Assembly (NCBI GenBank): GCA_963741755.1
Contig: CAVUJG010000009.1
Coordinates: 39,704 to 103,703, forward strand
Reading direction: 5' to 3'
DNA: 64,000 nt
Source: Sva-07 sp963741755
GTDB taxonomy: Bacteria > Actinomycetota > Acidimicrobiia > Acidimicrobiales > Ilumatobacteraceae
Shown: in pieces, positions 16,486 to 24,497 of the stretch
Position numbering within the stretch: the first letter of the stretch is position 1
Layout of the letters: the number at the start of each line of letters is the position of its first letter
The notes under the pieces: model-generated
Told to the model about the DNA's origin: nothing
The model's database searches: none
Seen by the model: only the letters and a program-made list of their open reading frames with translations
Position numbers and translations under genes: made by a program

Positions 16486-17376
16486 ATGGTGGACGTCCTG
16501 CGAGTTGCGCAACTGTCGGACACTCACTTCTTGGAGCGCGGTCTCGAGCCGGAAGGGGGCTCTGCCTACGACACCTCCGAAGCGTTCGACGCCGTGCTCG
16601 ACGACCTGTGCGGTCGCGAGTTGGACCTCGTCGTGGTCACCGGCGACATCGCCGACCATGGGCGGGCCGAGCAGTACGAGATCGCCGCTGCGGCGTTCGC
16701 CCGGCTGCCGTGCCCGGTGTTCGTGTGTCCGGGGAACCACGACTACGACTCCCCGTTCCGTACCGCGTTCCAGGCGCCTGACGTCTTCGTGCCCCGGGTG
16801 ACCCAACACGGGCCGTGGTCGTTCGTCTACGCGGACTCGAATGCCGGCGCAATGGGCGCCGACGACTCGGGTCGGTTGCTCGATCCACCCGGCGAGGACC
16901 GCCTGCACGGCAACGGCTCGCTCGGCGCGGCCGAGTCGGCGTGGTTGCGCGCAGCAACGACCGCCCACGACGCCGACCACGTGTTCGTATGGGTGCACCA
17001 CCCGCCCGACGCCGACGTGCCGCTCTGCAACGAGGCGGCCTACACCGCTGAATGGGAAGCAGTGGTGGCCGATCGACCGAAGATCCGCGGCTTCGGTGGT
17101 GGCCACACTCACATCCCCTCGACCTACGAGTTCGCCGGGCGTCCGGTGTTCGTCGCCCCGTCACTGAAGAACAACTTCGATCTCCTGGCCAGCACCTGGC
17201 TGCCGCCGGGCTACCGGACCTACGAGTTCGGCCTCGATGGCACCATCACCAGCGAGGTGCAACTCGTCGATGACGAGCGGTGGCCGCGCCGGCCGTTCGG
17301 ACGGGCGATCCGCTCGCTGTTCATGGGTGAGATCTCGCACTCGGAACTGGCCGAGATCGCGGCGCGGCGGCGCTGA
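16486..17376 (+). CDS. Calcineurin-like metallophosphoesterase (CpdA/Icc type)
   Basis: 296 residues with the complete dimetal set: LSDTHF (DxH), VVTGDIADHG (GD), CPGNHDYD (GNHD), WVHHPP (H) and GGGHTHIPS (GHxH). This is the pattern of class III cyclic nucleotide phosphodiesterases such as Icc/CpdA, and of related phosphoesterases. A role in cAMP turnover would fit with the cyclase at 1.5 kb, but the genes are 14 kb apart and the substrate is not shown. It starts with ATG 16486 and is followed after 11 bp by the HNH gene. Confidence 0.9.
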   Translation: MVDVLRVAQLSDTHFLERGLEPEGGSAYDTSEAFDAVLDDLCGRELDLVVVTGDIADHGRAEQYEIAAAAFARLPCPVFVCPGNHDYDSPFRTAFQAPDVFVPRVTQHGPWSFVYADSNAGAMGADDSGRLLDPPGEDRLHGNGSLGAAESAWLRAATTAHDADHVFVWVHHPPDADVPLCNEAAYTAEWEAVVADRPKIRGFGGGHTHIPSTYEFAGRPVFVAPSLKNNFDLLASTWLPPGYRTYEFGLDGTITSEVQLVDDERWPRRPFGRAIRSLFMGEISHSELAEIAARRR

Positions 17377-17387
17377 GACGACGATCG

Positions 17388-17828
17388 ATGGCCGGAAACG
17401 GAACGCGCCGGGCACGAGCTGCGAAGAAGCGGCGGCGACGCATGGATCGCGCCGACAACGACCTCTCCGGGGACCAATGGGAAGCGCTGAAGGCGGCGTG
17501 GGGCGGCTGCGCCTACTGCGGCGAGTCGACGGCGCCGATGCAACGAGACTGCGTGCTGGCGCTGTCGCGTGGCGGTCGATACACGCTCGACAATGTCGTG
17601 CCTGCGTGCGGCTCGTGCAATTCGAGCAAATGCAACAACGAGGTCACCGGCTGGCTTCGCCGGAAGCGTCTCGACGAGCGTGCGTTTCTCGTTCGGCAGA
17701 TCGACATCAGCCGCGAGCTCGCACGCCGGTTTCCTGCCGGACCCATCGACGGGGGCGCACCCGACACGGAGGCAACGGAGGCGGGGGGGGAGGGAAGGGG
17801 GGGGGGGACGACGCGGGCAATCCGATGA
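17388..17828 (+). CDS. HNH endonuclease-like protein with poly-G tail region
   Basis: 146 residues. A very basic start (RRARAAKKRRRRM) is followed by an HNH-type zinc fold: GCAYCGE, LALSRGGRYTLDNVVPACGSCNSSK. The usual DH at the start of the beta-hairpin is DC here (QRDCVLALSRGG), so the general-base histidine may be missing, while Asn and the second CxxC are kept. The last 30 codons cross an extreme G-tract (17783-17807), so the C-terminus may be read differently with any slip there. Many free-standing HNH proteins of this size are uncharacterised. Confidence 0.75.
   Translation: MAGNGTRRARAAKKRRRRMDRADNDLSGDQWEALKAAWGGCAYCGESTAPMQRDCVLALSRGGRYTLDNVVPACGSCNSSKCNNEVTGWLRRKRLDERAFLVRQIDISRELARRFPAGPIDGGAPDTEATEAGGEGRGGGTTRAIR
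17783..17807 (+). repeat. Poly-G tract (G8-A-G3-AA-G11)
   Basis: Runs of 8, 3 and 11 G lie within the 3' end of the HNH gene. Homopolymers this long are rare in coding DNA and slip easily during replication and sequencing. The tract could also fold as a G-quadruplex. Confidence 0.9.
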
Positions 17829-17915
17829 ATTCATGGCCCGACCATCGTCTCTACAGAGCAACAGCCACGTGGTGGCCTCCGGGCACCGACAGGACTGAGC
17901 AGAGAGGAGTCAGCC

Positions 17916-18168
17916 ATGTCCACGTCCACATCGGACCGCTCGACATCACGTTCACCGCCACGTTGGGGCGAGTACGCGAGGGCGACACCTGGACCTGCGT
18001 CCAGATGCCGACTCCGCCACCGTGTTCGGCACACGTGGTCTCGTGAAGGTCGCCGGCACCGTCGACGGCGTGCCGTTCCGCAGCTCGTTCATGGCGCTCG
18101 GCGACGGCACGCACAAGCTCCAATGCAGCGCCATCCGCAAGATCATGGCAAGTCCGACGGGAGAGTGA
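17916..18168 (+). pseudogene. DUF1905-domain protein, frameshifted
   Basis: ATG 17916 has a good ribosome binding site (GAGGAG 5-10 bases upstream). The protein is spread over frames: LDITFTATLGRVREGDTWTC in one, then ATVFGTRGLVKVAGTVDG, VPFRSSFMALGDGTHKL and IRKIMASPTGE to TGA 18168 in another. This matches the small beta-barrel DUF1905 (often fused to YdeI/OmpD-associated proteins; a separate YdeI-like gene lies at 20862). Two single-base changes would restore about 84 residues. Confidence 0.65.
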
Positions 18169-18208
18169 GTCATGCCAACGCCTCAATTGACGTCGGGAGA
18201 GCAACGAG

Positions 18209-18781
18209 ATGAGACCACTTCGATACGCGATCAACATCACGCTCGACGGCTGCTGCCATCACGAGGCCGGGGTCGCCCCGGACGAGGAGTCGATGCGCTA
18301 CTGGACCGCTGAAATGGGGCGAGCCGATGCCTTGCTGTTCGGACGGGTGACCTACGAGATGATGGAGTCGGCGTGGCGGCGACCGTCCACCGGCACGTGG
18401 CCCGACTGGATGGAAGCGTGGGAGATCCCGTTCGCCGAGACCATCGACCCGGCGAAGAAGTACGTCGTCTCGAGCACGCTGAGCGAGGTCGATTGGAACG
18501 CCGAGCTGTTGCAAGGCGACCTGGGACAAGCCGTTCAGCAACTCAAGCAGGAGCCAGGCGAGGGGCTGTTCGTGGGTGGCGTGACGCTTCCCCTCGCGCT
18601 GGCCGATCTGGGACTGATCGACGAATACGAGTTCCTCGTGCAGCCGGTTCTTGCCGGCTACGGGCCGACGTTGCTCGCCGGTCTACGCGAGCGCATCCAG
18701 CTCGAACTGGTGAACCGCCACGAGTTCCAGTCGGGGGCCGTCGCCCTGCGGTACCGGCGGTGGACGTCTGACCAACGCTGA
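18209..18781 (+). CDS. Dihydrofolate reductase/RibD C-terminal-like protein
   Basis: 190 residues of the RibD_C/DHFR-like family, NADPH-dependent reductases of mostly unknown substrate. Typical stretches are LRYAINITLDGC at the start, ADALLFGRVTYEMM, KYVVSSTLSEVDWN, GLFVGGVTLPLALADLGLID and QPVLAGYGPTLLAGL. Length and motifs are normal and the frame is intact. Start ATG 18209. Confidence 0.88.
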   Translation: MRPLRYAINITLDGCCHHEAGVAPDEESMRYWTAEMGRADALLFGRVTYEMMESAWRRPSTGTWPDWMEAWEIPFAETIDPAKKYVVSSTLSEVDWNAELLQGDLGQAVQQLKQEPGEGLFVGGVTLPLALADLGLIDEYEFLVQPVLAGYGPTLLAGLRERIQLELVNRHEFQSGAVALRYRRWTSDQR

Positions 18782-18839
18782 CCGGCGCATCAGGTGTCGA
18801 GTGGTCGAGGGAACGATCAGCCGATGAACGGACGGCTGT

Positions 18840-19070
18840 GTCCGCCGCCACTGATACTCGGGCGGATGACATGGGCGTGTGCGGTGCGAGCACCTCCTGG
18901 CGTGCCGGTTCCATGGCGAAGAAGCTGCCGACAACGGTGCCGGTGCACACCGACGCGCCGCATTCGCACGGCCACGAGTCACCGTCGACGCGTTCAATCG
19001 TTAGTCGATCGTGATCTCGTCGTCCAATCAACCTGGATTGGGATGCTGGCGGACTCACACGGCGTTCGGT
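18840..19070 (-). pseudogene. Remnant of a SET-domain protein C-terminus
   Basis: On the minus strand, in broken frames, one reads PNAV, then DDEITID (the SET catalytic-strand motif EITxDY, here running into a TAA), then DGDSWPCECGASVCTGTVVG, which matches the post-SET CxCxxxxC zinc cluster. No start and no NHSC motif is found, so only a C-terminal fragment seems left. SET proteins methylate lysines; bacterial copies exist but are not common. The rest of the gene-free stretch 18782-19102 shows nothing else I can identify. Confidence 0.45.
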
Positions 19071-19102
19071 GCCCCCGGTGCCCCCGGGCAGCGCCTCCTC
19101 CA

Positions 19103-19489
19103 TCACTCGCCGTCGACGAACAGACAGAACGGGTGGCCTGCCGGATCGAGCATGATGCGAAGACGGTGGGGTCGGGCGGGGGAAGAGCCTCGTCGCCTCC
19201 GACGAGAACGAGCTGAACTGCCGCGCCGAGGTCGTCCACGAGGATTTCGAAGTGCATCATCTTGGCTTGGCGTCCCGCTTGGTCCGGCCAGACCGGGGCC
19301 TCGTAGGCGTCCTCCGCCTGGATGTTCAGCCTGATGCCGCCCTGGGGATTGCGGAGCTGCAGCCATCCGCTGCCGTCGCGGGTCGTGATGTCCCAGCCGA
19401 GCACTTGTGAGTAAAACGCACCGAGCGCTTCGGCGTCGGAGCAGTCGACGGTGAATCTCGGTCGACCTGATCGCTGGCAACGATGGCAT
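19103..19489 (-). pseudogene. VOC-family (glyoxalase-like) protein, frameshifted
   Basis: ATG 19489 opens MPSLPAIR, then RPRFTVDCSDAEALGAFYSQ, VLGWDITTRDGSGWLQLRNP, GIRLNIQAEDAYEAPVWPDQ, MMHFEILVDDLGAAVQLVL in a second frame, and LDPAGHPFCLFVDGE to the stop at 19103 in the first again. This is the glyoxalase-like domain of about 125 residues common in actinobacteria. Two frame changes (near 19465 and 19190) are needed. Confidence 0.7.
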
Positions 19490-19529
19490 GGCCTCGGTGT
19501 CGCGCTGCCGAACTTCGTGAACCGTCGAG

Positions 19530-20504
19530 CTACCAGGCGTACGCTTCCGGTGCGGTGCCGCCGGGCCCGGGGAAGATCGCGTCGATCGATGCCAGCGTGT
19601 CCGGAGCGAGGTGGATCTCGAGCGAACGCAACGAGGCACCGTCGAACTGGCCCAGTGTGCGCGGACCGATGATCGGGCAGGTCACGCCGTCCTGAGCGAG
19701 GAGCCACGCCAACGCCACCGCTGCAGGCTCCTCTCCGAGATCGGAACACAATTGCTCCCACTGCTCGAGCTGAGGGCGCAGCTTGTCGATCCGCCTCAGC
19801 GACTGTGGGGATTGGCGGCGGGCACGGTCGGAGTCGCCGAGTACGCCACCGAGCAACCCGCCCGACAGCGGGCTCCACGGGATCACACCGACGCCGTACT
19901 CGCGGCATGCCGGAAGCACCTCGAGTTCCACGGTTCGCACCAGCAGGTTGTAGTGGCTCTGCTCGCTGACGAGGCCGAGCGTGTGCCGGCGGGCGGCGGC
20001 TTCGTTCGCCCGGGCGATGTGCCATCCGGCGAAGTTGCTGCTGCCGACATAGGTGATCTTGCCCTGCTGGATCAGGGTGTCCATCGCCTGCCAGACCTCT
20101 TCCCAGGGCGCGGTCCGGTCGATGTGGTGCATCTGGTAGAGGTCGATGTGGTCGGTCTGCATTCGCCGAAGGCTGTCCTCACACGCCATCCGGATGTGAC
20201 GTGCCGACAGCCGACCGTCGTTCGGCCACTCGGACATGGCTCCGAAGAGCTTCGTCGCCAGGACGATCTTGTCTCGCCGGCCGCCGCCCTGGGCGAACCA
20301 CCGTCCGATGATCGACTCGGTGGCACCGGCGCCCTTGTCGCCGCCGTAACGGTTCGCCGTGTCGAAGAAGTTGATCCCGAGCTCGACGGCGCGGTCCATG
20401 ATCGCGAACGATTCGTCCTCGGGCGTCTGCGGCCCGAAGTTCATCGTGCCGAGACACAGCTCGCTGACCTGGAGAGCGGTACGGCCCAGCCGTCGATAGC
20501 GCAT
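19530..20504 (-). CDS. Aldo/keto reductase
   Basis: 324 residues forming a TIM-barrel NADPH-dependent reductase. Catalytic residues are all present: Asp and Tyr in FFDTANRYGG, Lys in LATKLFG, His in LYQMHHID. The cofactor end shows ALAWLLAQDGVTCPIIGPRTLGQ. Similar proteins act on aldehydes or ketones or as potassium-channel beta-like proteins. Frame intact; start ATG 20504. Confidence 0.93.
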   Translation of the reverse strand: MRYRRLGRTALQVSELCLGTMNFGPQTPEDESFAIMDRAVELGINFFDTANRYGGDKGAGATESIIGRWFAQGGGRRDKIVLATKLFGAMSEWPNDGRLSARHIRMACEDSLRRMQTDHIDLYQMHHIDRTAPWEEVWQAMDTLIQQGKITYVGSSNFAGWHIARANEAAARRHTLGLVSEQSHYNLLVRTVELEVLPACREYGVGVIPWSPLSGGLLGGVLGDSDRARRQSPQSLRRIDKLRPQLEQWEQLCSDLGEEPAAVALAWLLAQDGVTCPIIGPRTLGQFDGASLRSLEIHLAPDTLASIDAIFPGPGGTAPEAYAW

Positions 20505-20578
20505 GGCATCATGCTCGCAGACCCAGATCCCATGTCAAATGCACGTAGTAGTGGTGGAGCTTGCCGGGTGGTGCAGGG

Positions 20579-20772
20579 GTGAGTCTCGACTACGAGATAC
20601 TCAACGGTCTCGCACCGGGACCTGTTCTCGGACACGTCGAGCACACGGTGATCGGAACTGCTGACGATGGCTCGACATACCCCGTCGGCTGCGCCATGCC
20701 TGGTGGTACGGCTCACCAGGCGAGGAACTGACCGAACGAGATGTTGCCGTACTCGAACTCGTTGAGCCGTAG
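20579..20772 (+). pseudogene. Small unknown protein (about 64 residues), one frameshift
   Basis: GTG 20579 starts MSLDYEILNGLAPGPVLGHV and EHTVIGTADDGSTYPV in one frame; LRHAWWYGSPGEELTERDVA and VLELVEP end at TAG 20772 in another. Joined with one missing base this gives exactly 64 codons plus stop, which argues for a real small gene. I recognise no family. It is the only coding signal in the gap between the aldo/keto reductase and the YdeI-like gene (20505-20861). Confidence 0.4.
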
Positions 20773-20861
20773 TACCTGCAAACGGCGTCCGGTGACACGG
20801 TCGCAGCCCCCGGTCGTCGTCGTGCAGGCGTAGACGTAGACGGAGACGTAGCCTCACCGGC

Positions 20862-21425
20862 GTGTTCGACCGCGAGCCGACCTTCTTCCGCGCTCCACAC
20901 GAGTTCCGCGACTGGCTGGAGCGCCATCACGCGACGGCGACGGAGTGTGTGGTGGGCTACTGGAAGACGCACACGGGCAAGCCCTCGCTCCGATGGGCCG
21001 ACGCCGTGCGCGAGGCGCTGTGTTTCGGCTGGATCGACGGGCAGAGCCGCTCGATCGACGGCGAACGCCACATGCAGCGGTTCACGCCACGAAAGAGCCG
21101 CCGCTGGAGTGCCGTGAACGTCGCACTCGTGGCCGAGCTCGAGGCCGAGGGTCGCATGACCGACGCCGGACGGCGCGCGTTCGCGGCACGCGACACAAGC
21201 GAAGAGCCGTACTCGACGTCGAAGCGGCCCGCCCAGTTGCCGCCTGAGTTCGACGAGCGCCTGCGCCGAGACCACCCGAACGCAGCCGCCTTCTGGGACT
21301 CCACGCCGCCGAGCTACCGCAAGATGCGCTCCTTCTGGATCAGCGAGGCGAAGCGCCCCGAGACGCGCGAGCGGCGATTCGGTCTGCTCGTCGAGGCCTG
21401 CGACGCAGGCGAGCGGCTCCCGTGA
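20862..21425 (+). CDS. YdeI/OmpD-associated-family protein
   Basis: 187 residues of the YdeI family (bacteriocin-protection, YdeI/OmpD-associated). Signature parts are FRDWLERHHATATECVVGYW, SLRWADAVREALCFGWIDGQ, RFTPRKSRRWSAVNVALVAE and the C-terminal FWDSTPPSYRKMRSFWISEA with KRPETRERRF. Biochemical role unknown; Enterobacterial YdeI has been linked to resistance to antimicrobial peptides. Start GTG 20862; frame intact. Confidence 0.88.
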   Translation: MFDREPTFFRAPHEFRDWLERHHATATECVVGYWKTHTGKPSLRWADAVREALCFGWIDGQSRSIDGERHMQRFTPRKSRRWSAVNVALVAELEAEGRMTDAGRRAFAARDTSEEPYSTSKRPAQLPPEFDERLRRDHPNAAAFWDSTPPSYRKMRSFWISEAKRPETRERRFGLLVEACDAGERLP

Positions 21426-21599
21426 TCCGCCGGGTTGTTGTGGCAGCGACCTCTACCCGGCGTTCGGCGGCACACTTCGACGTTGCATGTGCGCCGGCGC
21501 TCGTCAGGCTGGGACGGTGAAGATCGACTTTCTGGTGACGATGGCCTGCCAGTTGCGATCGCGGCGCAACAGGCCGCCTACTCGGTCGCCGGCGAGCGC

Positions 21600-21796
21600 C
21601 ACGCCGCTGGCACCGACAGTGCGATGACGGCGATCGTGTTGGAGGGCAACAACTTCACCGATGCCGTGCTGCTGCTGGGTCCGCTGTATCACCTGACCGA
21701 TCGCGACGATCGGGTGCACGCACTTCGGGAAGCAGCAAGGGTGGCGCTCGGGAAACGTCAGCGGTGGCTCCATCGAGTGCGAATACAGTCCGTCCC
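21600..21796 (+). pseudogene. SAM-dependent methyltransferase fragment
   Basis: A short stretch TDAVLLLGPLYHLTDRDDR and VHALREAARVA is the motif III-IV region of class I methyltransferases. The SAM-binding glycine loop is absent upstream (21426-21600 reads as low-quality coding) and the frame is lost right after. It abuts the start of the HIT gene. A relic is the simplest explanation. Confidence 0.5.
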
Positions 21797-22222
21797 ATGC
21801 AGGTGAAGCCTGGTTGCACCTTCTGCGGCATCGTCGCCGGGGAGATCCCGTCGACCACGATTGCCGAGACCGACCGTGCGATCGCGTTCATGGACATCAA
21901 CCCGGTGACCGAGGGCCACGCGCTCGTGGTGCCTCGAGAACACGCGTCAGATCTGCTCGACGTCGCCCACGACGACCTCGCCGCGTGCGCACTGCTGTCC
22001 CAGGAGATCGCCCGGCGAGCCAAGGACCGACTGGGCGCCGACGGTGTCAACTTGCTCAACTGCAGCGGCGCCGATGCGTGGCAGACCGAATTCCACTTCC
22101 ACGTTCACGTCATCCCTCGGTTCAAGAACCAGCCCGCCAGGGACCGATCAATACGTCTGCCGTGGGATCCGACGCCCGGCGACCTCGACGAGATCGCCCG
22201 AATCGGAACTCGCCTCGCTTGA
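21797..22222 (+). CDS. HIT-family nucleotide hydrolase/transferase
   Basis: 141 residues. The zinc-type start CTFCGIVAGEIP, the substrate strand AIAFMDINPVTEGHALVVPR and the histidine triad FHFHVHVIPRF are complete. HIT proteins hydrolyse nucleotide conjugates such as AMP-NH2 or Ap4A. The start ATG 21797 gives MQVKPGCTFCG; an in-frame GTG 33 bp earlier lies within the methyltransferase relic and is unlikely. Confidence 0.93.
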   Translation: MQVKPGCTFCGIVAGEIPSTTIAETDRAIAFMDINPVTEGHALVVPREHASDLLDVAHDDLAACALLSQEIARRAKDRLGADGVNLLNCSGADAWQTEFHFHVHVIPRFKNQPARDRSIRLPWDPTPGDLDEIARIGTRLA

Positions 22223-22303
22223 CCCGACGCCTGGTCGTTGAGCCGGCGTTTGGGGAACATGGCACGTCACGCGATCGGCCCTGATTGCCAACGGCGCTGC
22301 GCG

Positions 22304-22981
22304 TCAGCGCGGCGTTCCGTACTGGTCGAGTCGATCGAGGAGAGCCAGGCGCCACTCGTCAGCGAGGACGTCGTCGAGCGCGACGAGCCGCTCGACGTTC
22401 GAACGATCGGTGAGCGAGCGGTCGAGCATTGCGTCGTTGGCGGCTCTGACTGACAGTGCGGCCGGATGTTGTTCGATGACCGAGATCGGTCCGGCGACGT
22501 CGACCACGCCCGCTTCGAGCACCCGAAGGTACCAACCGGTCCGCCCTGTTGAACGCATGAGTCCGCCAACTGCGGCCGTGCCTCGGTGCAGGGTCAGCTT
22601 CTGACATGGCCAGCGTGGTTGTGCTACTTGCAGTACTGCTGTGCCCCACCGCCACACGTCGCCGATGCACGCGTCGTTCTCCGTGGCGCCGCGTGTGGAG
22701 AGGTTCTCGCCAAACGGTGCCGTCGGCGAGTCGGGCAGGTCGGGCTGGCCGAGGTCAATCGCCCACCCCGCAAGGTGCTCGGACGGGTAGGCGTAGACGG
22801 CCTTGTCGACACCGCCGTGAACGGTGCGATCCGACTGGTCGTCGCCGTCGAGATTCAATTCGGTGAGCGTGAGGCGCTCGACGGTGACGGGTGCTTTGGC
22901 GATCGACGACGTGATTCCCGCCGCTGGTGGTCCGAGCGGCTGCGGACCCGACACGTTGACTCGGACGATGGCGATCTCCAC
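22304..22981 (-). CDS. MOSC-domain protein (YiiM-like)
   Basis: About 225 residues. MOSC proteins carry sulfur for molybdenum-cofactor-linked reactions; YiiM-type ones detoxify N-hydroxylated bases. Seen are LNLDGDDQSDRTVHGGVDKA, VYAYPSEHL, PFGENLSTRGATENDACIGD, VLQVAQPRWPCQKLTLH with the conserved cysteine, and GRTGWYLRVLEAG. Several GTG starts are possible (22981, 22990, 22999); 22981 (MEIAIVRVN) matches the usual short N-terminus. Confidence 0.9.
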   Translation of the reverse strand: MEIAIVRVNVSGPQPLGPPAAGITSSIAKAPVTVERLTLTELNLDGDDQSDRTVHGGVDKAVYAYPSEHLAGWAIDLGQPDLPDSPTAPFGENLSTRGATENDACIGDVWRWGTAVLQVAQPRWPCQKLTLHRGTAAVGGLMRSTGRTGWYLRVLEAGVVDVAGPISVIEQHPAALSVRAANDAMLDRSLTDRSNVERLVALDDVLADEWRLALLDRLDQYGTPR

Positions 22982-23172
22982 ACCGAGCACCGTAGCCACC
23001 AGGCCCGCGTCTCGGGTCGTGTCGCTCTCCCGGCGTTCACAGAACGAATCGCGGTCGGGCGACCCGGCAAGTAGTGACAGCACCGGCTCGTCAGGTTGGT
23101 CGAGACGTTCAGGGCGGAGGAGTCGGCCTCAGATGAAACTGGGCACACGCGGACGGCCCGTTCGGTGCCTGA

Positions 23173-23679
23173 TCACACGGATCGGCCGGCGAAGGCGGCC
23201 AGGCGCTGATATGCGTCGGCATCGGCGGGCGCGCGCTGCTCGGGGCCGAACGCATCGCCGCGCATGTCGTCGGTCATCGAAGATGTCATGAACGCGTGAC
23301 CTACCTCGGCCACCTCGGGATCGAGGTCGGCGGTCGCGCCGCCCAGAGCGGTCGCCAGGTCGTAAGTGTGAACAGCCAGTTCGGCGGCGGCCATCCCTTC
23401 CGGAAACTCATTGCCGGGGGCGTCGAGCGCCTCGACCAGCGCCCGGCCCTGCTGGTCGAGCGCCGACGCGGGGTCGTCATGATGGGTCGAGTCCGCCCAG
23501 TTGGGTTGGCCGCCGCGCGCCATGATCGCCATGCCGACGACACTGTTGACGATGTGGTCACTCAGGTCGGCCACGGTCCATTGCGCACAAGGCGTCGGTC
23601 GGGCTGAGTCCTCAGGCGTAACAGCGCGCAAGAGGGTGCCGAGCTGGTCGAGCCCACAGTTGACGGTCGACGAGGTCAT
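23173..23679 (-). CDS. TIGR03086-type DinB/mycothiol-maleylpyruvate-isomerase-like protein
   Basis: 168 residues. Four-helix metal-binding DinB fold: TPCAQWTVADLSDHIVNSVV (histidine ligand), AAELAVHTYDLATALG (His and Asp, the other ligands), and VGHAFMTSSMTDDMRG near the end. Members of this family use mycothiol or bind metals in actinobacteria; the substrate is unknown. ATG 23679 is chosen since MTSSTVNCGLDQLG begins the domain; upstream codons look non-coding. Confidence 0.87.
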   Translation of the reverse strand: MTSSTVNCGLDQLGTLLRAVTPEDSARPTPCAQWTVADLSDHIVNSVVGMAIMARGGQPNWADSTHHDDPASALDQQGRALVEALDAPGNEFPEGMAAAELAVHTYDLATALGGATADLDPEVAEVGHAFMTSSMTDDMRGDAFGPEQRAPADADAYQRLAAFAGRSV

Positions 23680-23863
23680 GATCCATGTTGACCCGCACGC
23701 AGGCAGCGTGCAAGTGTCTCGCGCCGGACGACCGAGATGGGGTGCTGTCCGCTCGCCGCGCTGCGGAGTGCGCCCCTTCCGTGCAATCTGCTCGGGAGCG
23801 TCGGGCCCCCGCGCCACGATCCACGAACCGATGCCCGACTACGGCCGAGAATGAGAGACCGCC

Positions 23864-24196
23864 ATGAGTACCGACGTGCCGAACCTGATCGAGACCTATC
23901 AACGCGCTCACGATCAGCGCGACACCGACATCGCCTTGGCGACGTTCAGCGCCGACGCCACTGTCGTTGACGACGGCCGCACTCACACCGGCACTGACGA
24001 AATCCGGTCTTGGCTCGACAACGCCGCCAGCGAGTACACCTACACCAGGACCCTGACCGGCGTCGAGGATGAGAGCGACGGCAGCTACGTCGTGTCGAAC
24101 CATCTGTCGGGCAACTTCCCCGGCGGCGAAGCCGACCTCCGGTACCGCTTCCGGCTCGAGGACGGCCTGATCCACCGACTGGAGATCGCCCCGTGA
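23864..24196 (+). CDS. SnoaL/NTF2-like protein
   Basis: 110 residues with the cone-shaped NTF2 pattern: LIETYQRAHDQRDTDIALAT, FSADATVVDDGRTHTGTDEI, SWL, VSNHLSGNFPGGEADLRYRF and LEDGLIHRLEIAP. Such proteins may be isomerases, hydrolases or binding proteins. No catalytic role can be assigned. A GAGAG site precedes ATG 23864. Confidence 0.85.
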   Translation: MSTDVPNLIETYQRAHDQRDTDIALATFSADATVVDDGRTHTGTDEIRSWLDNAASEYTYTRTLTGVEDESDGSYVVSNHLSGNFPGGEADLRYRFRLEDGLIHRLEIAP

Positions 24197-24497
24197 CTCA
24201 GCGCGCCGGAAGGACACGCTGAAGCGCGGACCCTCCGGTATATGAGCTCGCCGGAGCCGGACCCCGCGCACCGAGCGGATGAAGCTGACCCGGCGGCAGG
24301 TGGCAGCGGGTCAGCGCCGACCCGGCGTTCAGGGACCGATGAGTCGAGGCGATGCGTACCGTCCAACCTGTATGGCTACCAATGTGCTCATCCGGGTGCG
24401 GCGGAGAGGCCTGTCGGTCGTCGTCGAATCCTGATCACTCGGCTGACGAGTACCCACACGGCGGCGGCTGGACCGCTGCGAGAGGAGAAGCCACCCC
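24197..24497. other. Gene-free stretch without recognisable content
   Basis: Between the SnoaL-like and DUF899 genes. Short frames exist on both strands but none has family motifs or good codon bias. The last bases (GAGAGGAGAAG about 10 before ATG 24498) supply a strong ribosome binding site for DUF899. Confidence 0.5.

Noticed and set aside
20826..20852. Short gtagac/ggagac tandem repeat
   Set aside because: Too short and imperfect to call a repeat feature.
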